Part shown: in pieces, positions 1 to 7,186 of the stretch | Position numbering within the stretch: position 1 is the stretch's first letter | Layout of the letters: every line of letters begins with the position of its first letter | Assembly: GCA_964648365.1 (NCBI GenBank) | Contig: CAZYLK010000052.1 | Coordinates: 1-33,059 of the forward strand | From: SURF-32 sp964648365 | GTDB taxonomy: Bacteria; Planctomycetota; Phycisphaerae; UBA1845 | Length of the DNA: 33,059 bases | Direction: 5' to 3' | Program-made: the position numbers and the translations under genes | Notes under the pieces: generated by a model | What the model saw: the letters and a program-made list of their open reading frames with translations, nothing else | Database searches by the model: none | What the model was told of the DNA's origin: nothing

Positions 1-1
1 C

Positions 2-49
2 GTCACCGACCTCACGAAGCGGATCAAGCCGCTGGCGGCGGTGGAGTGA
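2..49 (+). CDS. C-terminal end of an unidentified protein (partial)
   Basis: Reading frame 2 is open from the window edge and ends VTDLTKRIKPLAAVE followed by TGA at 47-49. Only 15 residues are visible, so the family cannot be recognised. The codons are GC-rich at third positions like the neighbouring genes, and the stop is followed at once by non-coding repeat-like sequence, which supports a genuine gene end. It could be chance open frame. Confidence 0.4.
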   Translation, partial: VTDLTKRIKPLAAVE

Positions 50-57
50 GGAAAGGG

Positions 58-107
58 CGAATGGCGAATGTCGAATGGCGAATGTCGAATAGCGAATAAC
101 GAATGAA
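58..107. repeat. Short tandem GAATGGC/GAATGTC-type repeat
   Basis: Seen directly: about six imperfect 7-8 nt units (CGAATGG, CGAATGT, CGAATAG, CGAATAA, CGAATGA) follow one another immediately after the stop of the preceding gene. It has no coding sense. Its role is unknown; replication slippage would explain its growth. Confidence 0.7.
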
Positions 108-169
108 GAGGGCGGCGCTTCTTTCCGAGCCGCGGCCCGCGCAGATGAACGTCCCGCCCCCCCCCGAGC

Positions 170-187
170 CCCGGCATTCATGCCGGG
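170..187. repeat. Perfect hairpin, 8-bp stem and 2-nt loop
   Basis: CCCGGCAT-TC-ATGCCGGG is a perfect inverted repeat. There is no U-tract on either side, so a terminator is unlikely. The same format recurs at 378-395 and 9719-9736 with different stem sequence. Confidence 0.7.
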
Positions 188-377
188 AGTGCTGGGGTAC
201 ACGACGCAACTGAGGGGAAGTTCCTCTGGGCAGTGGAGCGTTCCGCTCCGTCACGCGGCAAGGATGCGAACTGTTTACCGATCCACCATCCGGCTATGAG
301 CGACCTGCCAGCCCTGCGGCAATGACGCGAATCGTCCGGAACGTGGATCTTCGACGGGTGATCCCATCAGCCACACT

Positions 378-395
378 CCCGCCATAAATGGCGGG
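378..395. repeat. Perfect hairpin, 8-bp stem and 2-nt loop
   Basis: CCCGCCAT-AA-ATGGCGGG is a perfect inverted repeat. It shares the outer CCC/GGG pairs and the AT/AT apex with the hairpin at 170-187, while the inner stem differs by a compensated change (GGC/GCC versus GCC/GGC). No U-tract follows. Confidence 0.7.
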
Positions 396-579
396 GCTCT
401 GAGAAGAGCGGACCGCCCCCCCAGATCGGATTCTCGTCAGATTAGCGAACCCCGCGCCGCCGCGTGCGTACGGGTACGGGATGCATACAGCGGAACGGGG
501 CGTTGTCGGATGGCGTCATCCGTCGCCCTCTGCTTCACCGTGCGTGCTGCTGCGCCTATGATCACGCCGGAGGTGGCAC

Positions 580-1533
580 ATGCGTCGTCGACCTGTCCGT
601 CAGCCGGCTCGCTCTGCCCTGTCGCGGAACCGAGCCTTCACGCTGATCGAACTGATTGTGGTGCTGCTGGCGCTGGGGTTGCTGTCGTTCTTCCTGTGGA
701 TCTTCTTGCCCAGTCGTGTTTCCCGAGGGCCCTCGCGCGGGATGATCTGCGCTGCCAACCTCAAAGGCATCGGCACCAGCATGAAAATCTACGCCAACGA
801 TTTCGGCGGGTCATGGGGTTCATGGACCGTGCCGCCGTTCGACGAATCGGCCGGTGCAGCGTTCGACTACACGGTCGCCATCGGCGGGGGGGCCGGGACG
901 GTGATTTCGCCGGATCGGCGTCAGGAATCCCTCGCCGGTTCGGGAGGTGCGCAAGTGCTCTCCCCCACGCGCTCCTTCTGGATGCTGGTCCGTAGCGGCG
1001 ACAACACGGTGAAGCAGTTCATCTGCCCGCGCAGCGGCAGCCAGCCGGACGAAACCGAGGAGATCGACCTCTATTACGACTTCGAGAGTTACGACAACAT
1101 CAGCTACGGTTTCCAGGTTCCCTACGGCCCGCTCGGCTCAAGGCCCAGCGAACGGGCCAGCCGCAACATGCCGCTTGCGGCCGACAAGGGGCCGTACCGT
1201 GACGCAACCGTTGCAACGCCGCCGCTTGCGTCGCCCGGTGCGTCGAACACGCCGCTCGACGTCAACGATCCCGCCGTCTGGAAGCCGTACAACTCGCCCA
1301 ATCACCGCGGCGACGGCCAGAATGTCCTGTTCGCCGACGGACATGTATCGTTTATGAAGGTGCCTATTGTCGGAATCGACCGTGACAACATCTACACCGT
1401 CGCCATCGACGGCAGCGATCCGAGTTGCGTGACGGCCGGCGAGTCACCGTGGGTCCGCCACGCGCCGCCGCTGGTTCGCATCGATGCAGCAACCGGCGAG
1501 CCGGCATGCACGGACAGTGTGATCTTCCCGTAG
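580..1533 (+). CDS. Type II secretion-like pseudopilin, first tandem copy
   Basis: A 317-aa protein with a type IV prepilin-like N-terminus: a short basic leader, then AFTLIELIVV and a hydrophobic helix (about residues 20-46), with the conserved Glu at +5 (FTLIE). The C-terminal half carries the planctomycete pseudopilin signature around PNHRGDGQNVLFADGHV. Family knowledge (DUF1559-like / H-X9-DG proteins) suggests membrane insertion and cleavage by a prepilin peptidase, with the globular domain outside the cytoplasm; a role in a T2SS-like machine is inferred. The residue before the cleavage point is Ala instead of the usual Gly. The start is supported by GGAGG at 569-573. A close paralogue begins 19 bp after its stop, so the two are probably co-transcribed. 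Confidence 0.88.
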   Translation: MRRRPVRQPARSALSRNRAFTLIELIVVLLALGLLSFFLWIFLPSRVSRGPSRGMICAANLKGIGTSMKIYANDFGGSWGSWTVPPFDESAGAAFDYTVAIGGGAGTVISPDRRQESLAGSGGAQVLSPTRSFWMLVRSGDNTVKQFICPRSGSQPDETEEIDLYYDFESYDNISYGFQVPYGPLGSRPSERASRNMPLAADKGPYRDATVATPPLASPGASNTPLDVNDPAVWKPYNSPNHRGDGQNVLFADGHVSFMKVPIVGIDRDNIYTVAIDGSDPSCVTAGESPWVRHAPPLVRIDAATGEPACTDSVIFP

Positions 1534-1552
1534 GAATTCTGGAGCGCGTCTC

Positions 1553-2503
1553 ATGCCACCCGGACACTTTCGGTACTTGCAGGCCGGCTCGACCTGTCGG
1601 CGGCAGGCCCTCACGCTTGTCGAACTGCTGGTCATCCTTTTTGTGCTAGCCGCAATATCGTGGATGGTGCTCGCGATGACGTCTCAGGCGATCAGCAGCC
1701 GTCCGCTGTCGCCACGGCTCATTTGTGCTTCCAACCTCAAGGGGCTGGGAACCAGCATGAAGATCTATGCGCATGCCGAGGGCGGCCCGTTCTGGACCAT
1801 TCCGCCGTTCGACGAAGCTGACGCCAGGCCGTTCGACTACACGAAGCCTGTCGGTCGCGGCTCCGGAACCGCGGCCGCGCCGGACCGGCGCCAGGAGTCC
1901 ATCAGCGGTCCCGGTGGTGCCCGCGAGCTTTCGGCCACGCGCTCGTACTGGATGCTCGTTCGCAGCGGCGATACGACGGTCAAGCAGTTCGTCTGCCCCG
2001 TCAGTTCCGACCGCCCGGATGAGACCGAGGAGATCGACCTCTACTACGACTTCGAAAGCTACGACAACATCAGCTACGGCTACCAGATCCCCTTCGGTCC
2101 GCCGGAATCGCGGCCGCATGAGGGTCTCGATCCGCGCATGCCACTGGCCGCGGACAAGGGCCCGTATCGCGACGCGAGCGTTGCAACGCCGCCGCTGAAC
2201 TCGCCCGGGACGCGGAACACGCCGCTCGACATCAACGACCCATCCCTGTGGACGCCCTACAACTCGCCCAATCACGGCGGCGACGGGCAAAACGTCCTCT
2301 TCGCCGACGGCCACGTCGAGTTCGTAAGAACGCCAGTGGTCGGCATCGATCACGACAACATCTACACCGTCGCCGTCGACGGCAGCGATCCAAGTTGCGT
2401 GACGGCCGGCGAATCGCCGTGGGTCCGCCACGCGCCGCCGCTGGTTCGCATCGATGCAGCAACCGGCAAGCCGGCATGCACGGACAGTGTGATCTTTCCG
2501 TAA
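1553..2503 (+). CDS. Type II secretion-like pseudopilin, second tandem copy
   Basis: A 316-aa paralogue of the preceding gene in the same order and strand, with the same layout: basic leader, ALTLVELLVIL prepilin helix (Glu at +5, Ala at -1), then a globular domain ending with PNHGGDGQNVLFADGHV. The two proteins align almost without gaps from 'ICASNLKGLGTSMKIYA' to the end. The last ~135 nt of the two genes differ at only about 7 positions, far fewer than the 5' halves, suggesting recent homogenisation by gene conversion. GGAG nine nt before the ATG supports the start. Probably an operon with copy 1; the paralogues may form different subunits of one pseudopilus or bind different partners. Confidence 0.87.
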   Translation: MPPGHFRYLQAGSTCRRQALTLVELLVILFVLAAISWMVLAMTSQAISSRPLSPRLICASNLKGLGTSMKIYAHAEGGPFWTIPPFDEADARPFDYTKPVGRGSGTAAAPDRRQESISGPGGARELSATRSYWMLVRSGDTTVKQFVCPVSSDRPDETEEIDLYYDFESYDNISYGYQIPFGPPESRPHEGLDPRMPLAADKGPYRDASVATPPLNSPGTRNTPLDINDPSLWTPYNSPNHGGDGQNVLFADGHVEFVRTPVVGIDHDNIYTVAVDGSDPSCVTAGESPWVRHAPPLVRIDAATGKPACTDSVIFP

Positions 2504-2761
2504 CGGGCAAAGTCATGGCTTGCCAGTGTGGCCGGAGTCAGCCGGGCGGCCCATCGGGCCGGACACGCGGCAATTGCGACGTGCGCCGCAGGCTGATAGG
2601 GTAATGTCACGCTGGAACTTCGCGGCGGTCCTCGCTTTGCGGCCGTCGTCCAGGACGCCCGCCGTCGTCGCGTTGGGGCTGGTGGATGCTGTTGCCTGAC
2701 TTGAGCGGCATCGGCTACAGGCCAGCCGGTTCACTTTGTATCGAGACGGAGAACCACCGCC

Positions 2762-3484
2762 ATGATCGCAACAATCCCCAATCGCAGCGCCAGTCAGTCC
2801 GTCGGCCTAGCCTCGCGCCGGTGCATGGCCGGCGCGGTCGTCCTGGCGATCGCACTCACCACGACGTTGGCGAACCGCGCAGCGGCGCAGGAAGGTTGCA
2901 ACGGGTACGAAGAAATCTCGGCCAGGTGCGGCCTGTCCGGCGACGTGGTCAAAAAGACCGTCGTGAAGCTCAAGAAGGCGCAGCCCCGGACGGAATACGT
3001 CTGCGTCCTCAAAGGCGACCGCGAGCGTGCGGCCACCACCAACGGCAACGGCAAGACGAAGTTCAAGTTCAAGTATCCGCGTAACGAGCGGCCGGCGTGC
3101 GGGACGGACGGGCAGGCCATCGTCGGCATCGACGACGGCGAATTCCAGGAATGCGTGGTCGAAGACTTCGTCTGTGCCTGCGACGACGACTGCCCGGTCA
3201 TCGACGTGAGCGGCTTCGAGGTGCAGAGCATCGTCAACCACACGTATCAGCGGGCTGGCGACCTGCTCTGGTCGTCCGGTACGCACAACATTCTGTGGAA
3301 CCCGGACACGGTGCTGTGGGAGATCCGCAAGACGGCCGGTGAAGGCGCCGCCCGGCCGGCGATCTGCGCCATGCCGAATAACCAGCCGGGCGAAGGGCCG
3401 TCCGAGTGTACCGCCTGGCGCGAATGGACGGGCAGTCAGCGCGGCTTCGTCGCCGTGGACGGCCGGTTCGACTGCCGCAGGTGA
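2762..3484 (+). CDS. Secreted Cys-rich protein, function unknown
   Basis: A 240-aa protein with a signal peptide: basic start, hydrophobic stretch about residues 22-38, and a likely cleavage after ANRAAA (about 42). Residues 46-142 form a Cys-rich module (CNG…ARC…KL..A.P…L.G…TN..GK…K.K) that matches the last 89 residues of the lectin/propeller protein at 4857-6881. The remaining ~100 residues (DVSGFEVQSIVNHTYQRAG…) contain Trp-rich, Cys-paired sequence that I do not recognise. The start has a GGAG-type ribosome binding site. A second ATG at 2825 would also leave a signal peptide. No enzyme motif is visible; a surface or matrix role is inferred only from export and the shared module. Confidence 0.75.
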   Translation: MIATIPNRSASQSVGLASRRCMAGAVVLAIALTTTLANRAAAQEGCNGYEEISARCGLSGDVVKKTVVKLKKAQPRTEYVCVLKGDRERAATTNGNGKTKFKFKYPRNERPACGTDGQAIVGIDDGEFQECVVEDFVCACDDDCPVIDVSGFEVQSIVNHTYQRAGDLLWSSGTHNILWNPDTVLWEIRKTAGEGAARPAICAMPNNQPGEGPSECTAWREWTGSQRGFVAVDGRFDCRR

Positions 3485-3624
3485 GGCGGGTGGCGGCTGA
3501 GGCGCGCGGATGATAAAGTGACGCATCGCCAAGCGGCTGGGATGCAACGGCGCATCCCGCGGGCGCGTGGCCTGCCGTCGCGTGCGTCCCGGGCGGCCGG
3601 CTGGCCCACAGTGAATCCCGACAC

Positions 3625-4770
3625 GTGACATCACCCACCGTCAGCCCGGAATCCATCGACCGCGAGCGGGAGGACGTGATCATTCCCGCCCCGACCGCGC
3701 CGCCAGCGGCATCCCCAGCGCGCGAGGGGATGCGCCCGCGCTCACCGGCTCAGGCCGCATCCGCCGAGGCGTCATCGTCCGGCGCGACATCCTGCCGCCT
3801 GTCCGTGATCGCGCCCATGAAAGACGAGCGCGACAACGTCGGGCCGCTCTATCGGCAGTTGACCGACGTGCTCGGCCCGTCGGGGATCGACTACGAGCTG
3901 ATCTTCGTCGACGACGGCAGCGCGGATGACACCGTCGCCCGGCTGGAGGCGGCCGCGGGCGACGACCCGCGGGTGACCATCATTACGCTGCGCCGCAACT
4001 TCGGCCAGACGGCCGCCATGTCGGCAGGCATCGAGCACAGCCGCGGCGAGGTTGTGGTCTTTATCGACGCGGACCTGCAGAACGACCCGGCCGACATCCC
4101 GCGACTGCTCGACAAGCTCGACGAGCCGCCCGGCTGGGACATCGTCAGCGGCTGGCGACGTCGCCGGCACGATCGCTGGCTGGACCGCCGTCTGCCGTCG
4201 CAGATCGCCAACTGGGTGATTCGCAAGACGACGGGCGTGCCCATCCGCGACTTCGGCTGCACGCTCAAGGCGTATCGGCGCGAGGTGCTGGAAGGCGTAA
4301 CGCTCTACAGCGAAATGCACCGGCTGATCCCGGCGCTGGCCTCGTGGAACGGCGCCCGCATCGCCGAACTGGAGGTCAACCACCGCCCGCGCATCCACGG
4401 CCGCACCAAGTACAACCTGACCCGCATCACCCGCGTCATGCTCGACCTGATCACGGTCAAGTTCATGTCGTCCTACGTCACCCGGCCGATCTACTTCTTC
4501 GGCCGCTTCGCCATCTACGCCGGCGTCGCCGCGCTGGTCACCCTGGCCGTCGCCATCGGCCAGCGCTACGGCCACTTCGGCCAACCCCACGGCCTGCACC
4601 TCAACCGCAACGTCCTGGTCACCCTGTCCGCCCTGCTGGCGTTTTTCAGCGTGCAGTGCGTCCTGTTCGGCGTCGTCTCCGAACTGCTCGTCCGCGTTTA
4701 TCACGACCTTCAGCACCGGCCGACATATCGGATACGGCGGATTGTGCGGAAGGGGGGCGGGGGCGCCTGA
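3625..4770 (+). CDS. GT2 family polyprenyl-phosphate glycosyltransferase, membrane-bound
   Basis: A 381-aa GT-A-fold glycosyltransferase of the dolichol-phosphate mannosyltransferase/GtrB/ArnC type. Visible motifs are LSVIAPMKDERDN (59-71), the nucleotide-binding VDDGS (95-99), RRNFGQTAAMSAGI (123-136), the metal-binding DADLQNDP (148-155), and HRPRxxGRTKYNLTR (253-267). Two C-terminal membrane helices (about 291-311 and 329-353) anchor it. Family knowledge: such enzymes move a sugar from an NDP-sugar to a lipid phosphate carrier on the cytoplasmic face. The sugar cannot be read from sequence. The GTG start gives a ~58-residue Pro/Ala/Ser-rich N-terminus without family resemblance, so the real start may be further in. 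It ends 86 bp from the convergent lectin gene. Confidence 0.88.
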   Translation: MTSPTVSPESIDREREDVIIPAPTAPPAASPAREGMRPRSPAQAASAEASSSGATSCRLSVIAPMKDERDNVGPLYRQLTDVLGPSGIDYELIFVDDGSADDTVARLEAAAGDDPRVTIITLRRNFGQTAAMSAGIEHSRGEVVVFIDADLQNDPADIPRLLDKLDEPPGWDIVSGWRRRRHDRWLDRRLPSQIANWVIRKTTGVPIRDFGCTLKAYRREVLEGVTLYSEMHRLIPALASWNGARIAELEVNHRPRIHGRTKYNLTRITRVMLDLITVKFMSSYVTRPIYFFGRFAIYAGVAALVTLAVAIGQRYGHFGQPHGLHLNRNVLVTLSALLAFFSVQCVLFGVVSELLVRVYHDLQHRPTYRIRRIVRKGGGGA

Positions 4771-4856
4771 CGCCGACAGGCCGGGGCGCGTCACCAGGCA
4801 GTGCAGCCGGCACATCGAGACCGAGACCCGCGTCTGGCGGCTCCGACGTCCGACGA

Positions 4857-6881
4857 CTACGGGCAGTTGGTTTCCGCCGCCTTTTCGCAGCCGTAGGCCA
4901 GTTCGGCTGTAACGTTGTGCGGGCCGTCCTGGATGCGTCCGCCGTCGCACTTCTTCCACTTGGCCGTAAACTTGCCCCGCAGATTTGTGTGTCGCATCAG
5001 GGGGCACGCACCGTCCAGCCGAAAAACGACGTCCTCGTCTGGACGCGCCCGGCTGAGCTTGGCCTTGATGACGTTTCGGCCGTTGTTGTTGCCGCGGCAA
5101 CGGGCGTTGGACCGCTCGCCGTTGCAACCCTCGCATTCGTCGGGAATACCGTTTTCGTTGTCATCCCGGCTTCCGCCCGTCGCGATATCGCATAGATCTA
5201 TCGTTCCGTTCGGTTGACAATCCGACAACCCTGTGAAGTAGTACGCAGCACCCGCGTCCACTTCGCCCTCGTCGGCCAAGTGCGCGCCCACGATACCCGA
5301 CCCGTCGTAGATCGCCACCGCGGTCCCGAACGCGTCCCCGTCCGTGCCCTCCGACGCCAATACTTTGGCGCTCTCGATCCAGTACTTGCCATCGAATCGA
5401 AAGGCGTACGCGGCTCCCGACTGTTCCCCGTTATCATCGTCCGCCCAAGCGCCGATCAGTGCGACTGAGCCACTGAGCGAGACGGACTGACCGAAGTTGT
5501 CACCGGCCGCGCCGTCGGCGGCGTTGAGCCGGTCCCCCCGACCCCAGGACTCGCCGTCGTATCTGAATGCGTACGCGGCCCCGGACTCGTCTCCGCGTTC
5601 ATCGTCTCCATACGCTCCGACCAGCGTCACGTCGCCCTCGATGGACACAGACTGGCCGAAGTAGTCTCCCTGCGTACCATCGGGCGCGTGTAGCTTTTCT
5701 TCTTGCGTCCATTGCCCATTGTCGAAGCGAAAAACGTATGCGGCGCCCGCTTTCTCACCGCTGTCGTCGTCCCAGACCGCGCCGATCAACGCCGTCTCGC
5801 CGGAAAGGGACACGGACTCGCCAAAGCGATCGCCCGTCTCGCCATCGCTTGCGAGCAGCTTTCGCTCCTCAATCCAATTCTCGCCATCAAATCGGAATAC
5901 GTAGGCAGCGCCGCTGTCGATGCCATTCTCGCCGTCATATCGTGCGCCGATCAATGCCACGCCGTTGCTGAGCGAAACGGTCTGGCCGAACTCGTCACCC
6001 GCGGTGCCCCTGGCGGGCAGCAACTTGGCTTCCTGCATCCAGTTCTCGCCATCGAACCGAAAGACATAGGCGGCCCCGGCGCGGAAACCGTTCGTGTCGT
6101 CGAACATGGCCCCCACCAGCGCTGTATCCTCGTCCACCGCCACGGCTGAACCGAAGAGTTGATCTGGGAATCCGTCCCCCGCGACCAGCTTCGCCTCCTG
6201 CATCCATGCCGTGCCATGTCGGCGAAAAACGTACGCAGCACCGGCCGTATCGCCATTGTCGTCGTCACCCCACGCACCGATTAGCGCCACGTCATCGCGG
6301 ATGGCAACCGTTCGTCCAAACGCATCCGTCGATCCGCCGTCATCGGCGAGCAGCTTGGCGAATTCGCCGCCGCGGCATCCTGCCCGGCACTCGCGCTCGA
6401 TAATACCCGTTCTCTCAAACGGGAGGCCTAAATCATTCCACTTTCCCGGCTCTCGGCCTTCAGTTGCACCATAGAAATGCGCCCAGTTTTCGCCGCCGTT
6501 CAAATCGTTCGGCTCGCCGTCATTCCAGTTCCTGTACTCAGCATCCTCGCCGCTGACCCAAACCCACCCGCCAGCCGGTTCCGGCGCGCCATCCTGTTGA
6601 AAAAGTCCAATCCACGGACCAATGCCGCCCTGACCGAATTGGTTCAGCAGCCATTGGTTCTCGTCGTCGTTCCGCACGGTCGCCAGATGTCCCCCCAAGC
6701 CAACGGCCTCTGCTTCCGACCGCAGCCAGGTATCGGCTTGCGTGAGGGCGTAGCAATGGGAATTGTCCTCGTTCTGGACCCATCCGTTCGGGCACTCGCA
6801 CTGCGCTTTCGCGATCTCGGCTGCAAATGCCACAGTGCCGGCGCACATTGTGATCAGTACATTCCGCGTCTTGTTACCCAT
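4857..6881 (-). CDS. Secreted C-type lectin / seven-repeat FG-GAP propeller / dockerin-like protein
   Basis: A 674-aa exported protein. Residues 1-27 are a signal peptide (cleavage after AKA). Residues ~29-170 form a C-type lectin-like domain (CPNGW…HCYAL…W..SE.EA…GGHLATV…WIGL…W.W..G…Y.NW..GEPN…ENWA…KWND). Residues ~170-552 hold seven near-identical ~52-residue repeats of the form KLLA.DG..GD.FG.SVSL…ALIGA..DD..G..SGAAYVFRFDG..W, as expected for a seven-blade FG-GAP beta-propeller. Residues 553-585 contain two Asp/Asn-rich loops (NGTIDLCD, DNENGIPDEC) resembling a dockerin/EF-hand calcium site. The last 89 residues repeat the Cys module of the protein at 2762-3484. GGGAG precedes the ATG. Likely a carbohydrate-binding, calcium-dependent surface protein (inference). 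Confidence 0.85.
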   Translation of the reverse strand: MGNKTRNVLITMCAGTVAFAAEIAKAQCECPNGWVQNEDNSHCYALTQADTWLRSEAEAVGLGGHLATVRNDDENQWLLNQFGQGGIGPWIGLFQQDGAPEPAGGWVWVSGEDAEYRNWNDGEPNDLNGGENWAHFYGATEGREPGKWNDLGLPFERTGIIERECRAGCRGGEFAKLLADDGGSTDAFGRTVAIRDDVALIGAWGDDDNGDTAGAAYVFRRHGTAWMQEAKLVAGDGFPDQLFGSAVAVDEDTALVGAMFDDTNGFRAGAAYVFRFDGENWMQEAKLLPARGTAGDEFGQTVSLSNGVALIGARYDGENGIDSGAAYVFRFDGENWIEERKLLASDGETGDRFGESVSLSGETALIGAVWDDDSGEKAGAAYVFRFDNGQWTQEEKLHAPDGTQGDYFGQSVSIEGDVTLVGAYGDDERGDESGAAYAFRYDGESWGRGDRLNAADGAAGDNFGQSVSLSGSVALIGAWADDDNGEQSGAAYAFRFDGKYWIESAKVLASEGTDGDAFGTAVAIYDGSGIVGAHLADEGEVDAGAAYYFTGLSDCQPNGTIDLCDIATGGSRDDNENGIPDECEGCNGERSNARCRGNNNGRNVIKAKLSRARPDEDVVFRLDGACPLMRHTNLRGKFTAKWKKCDGGRIQDGPHNVTAELAYGCEKAAETNCP

Positions 6882-7186
6882 GAGAATACTCCCTGTCGGC
6901 GGAGCGTCTCGCTATTCGCGCCGAGGATGCGACAAGGCAGGGCGCGGAGCGCTCCGATTCTTTCGTCCACCCATTCGTGCGTCATTTCGTAAAGGGGGCG
7001 CACATAAAATTCGGAGTGCGAGGTTATGGGATGAGGAAACCGCTGAGATCGGCTGCTTCGTCACGAGCGCGCGCTAAGGAAAGACGGTCGCTCTGCCTCA
7101 CTCGCCAGTAATGGTGTACCTTCGTTATTCCTTGACCCTTCTATTGGGCTGGCCAATCCGGCGGCTCCTGGCACCGCCGGAGACTA
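6882..7186. other. 305-bp spacer between kinase and lectin genes
   Basis: Both flanking genes are on the minus strand. No coding frame is convincing. It must hold the promoter of the lectin gene; no clear -35/-10 pair could be picked. The kinase-proximal end contains the hairpin at 7157-7181. Confidence 0.5.
7157..7181 (-). terminator. Hairpin just downstream of the kinase gene, possible terminator
   Basis: TCCGGCGG and CCGCCGGA form a perfect 8-bp stem with a 9-nt loop, starting 5 nt after the kinase stop codon on the minus strand. There is no U-run after it, so intrinsic termination is uncertain; it could act as a 3' stability hairpin. Confidence 0.35.

Larger units (their letters stand above)
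50..579. other. 530-bp gene-free spacer upstream of the pseudopilin pair
   Basis: No convincing coding frame was found here. It holds a run of GAATGGC/GAATGTC short repeats (58-107) and two perfect 18-nt hairpins (170-187 and 378-395). Just before the first pseudopilin start there is a TATGAT hexamer (557-562) with TTCACC 17 nt upstream (534-539), and a GGAGG ribosome binding site at 569-573. That promoter would leave a leader of about 11 nt, so it is only a weak candidate. Confidence 0.6.

Noticed and set aside
3772..5136. 454-codon minus-strand frame over the glycosyltransferase
   Set aside because: The plus strand encodes an intact GT2 enzyme with all motifs; the minus frame also overlaps the lectin gene and shows no family pattern.
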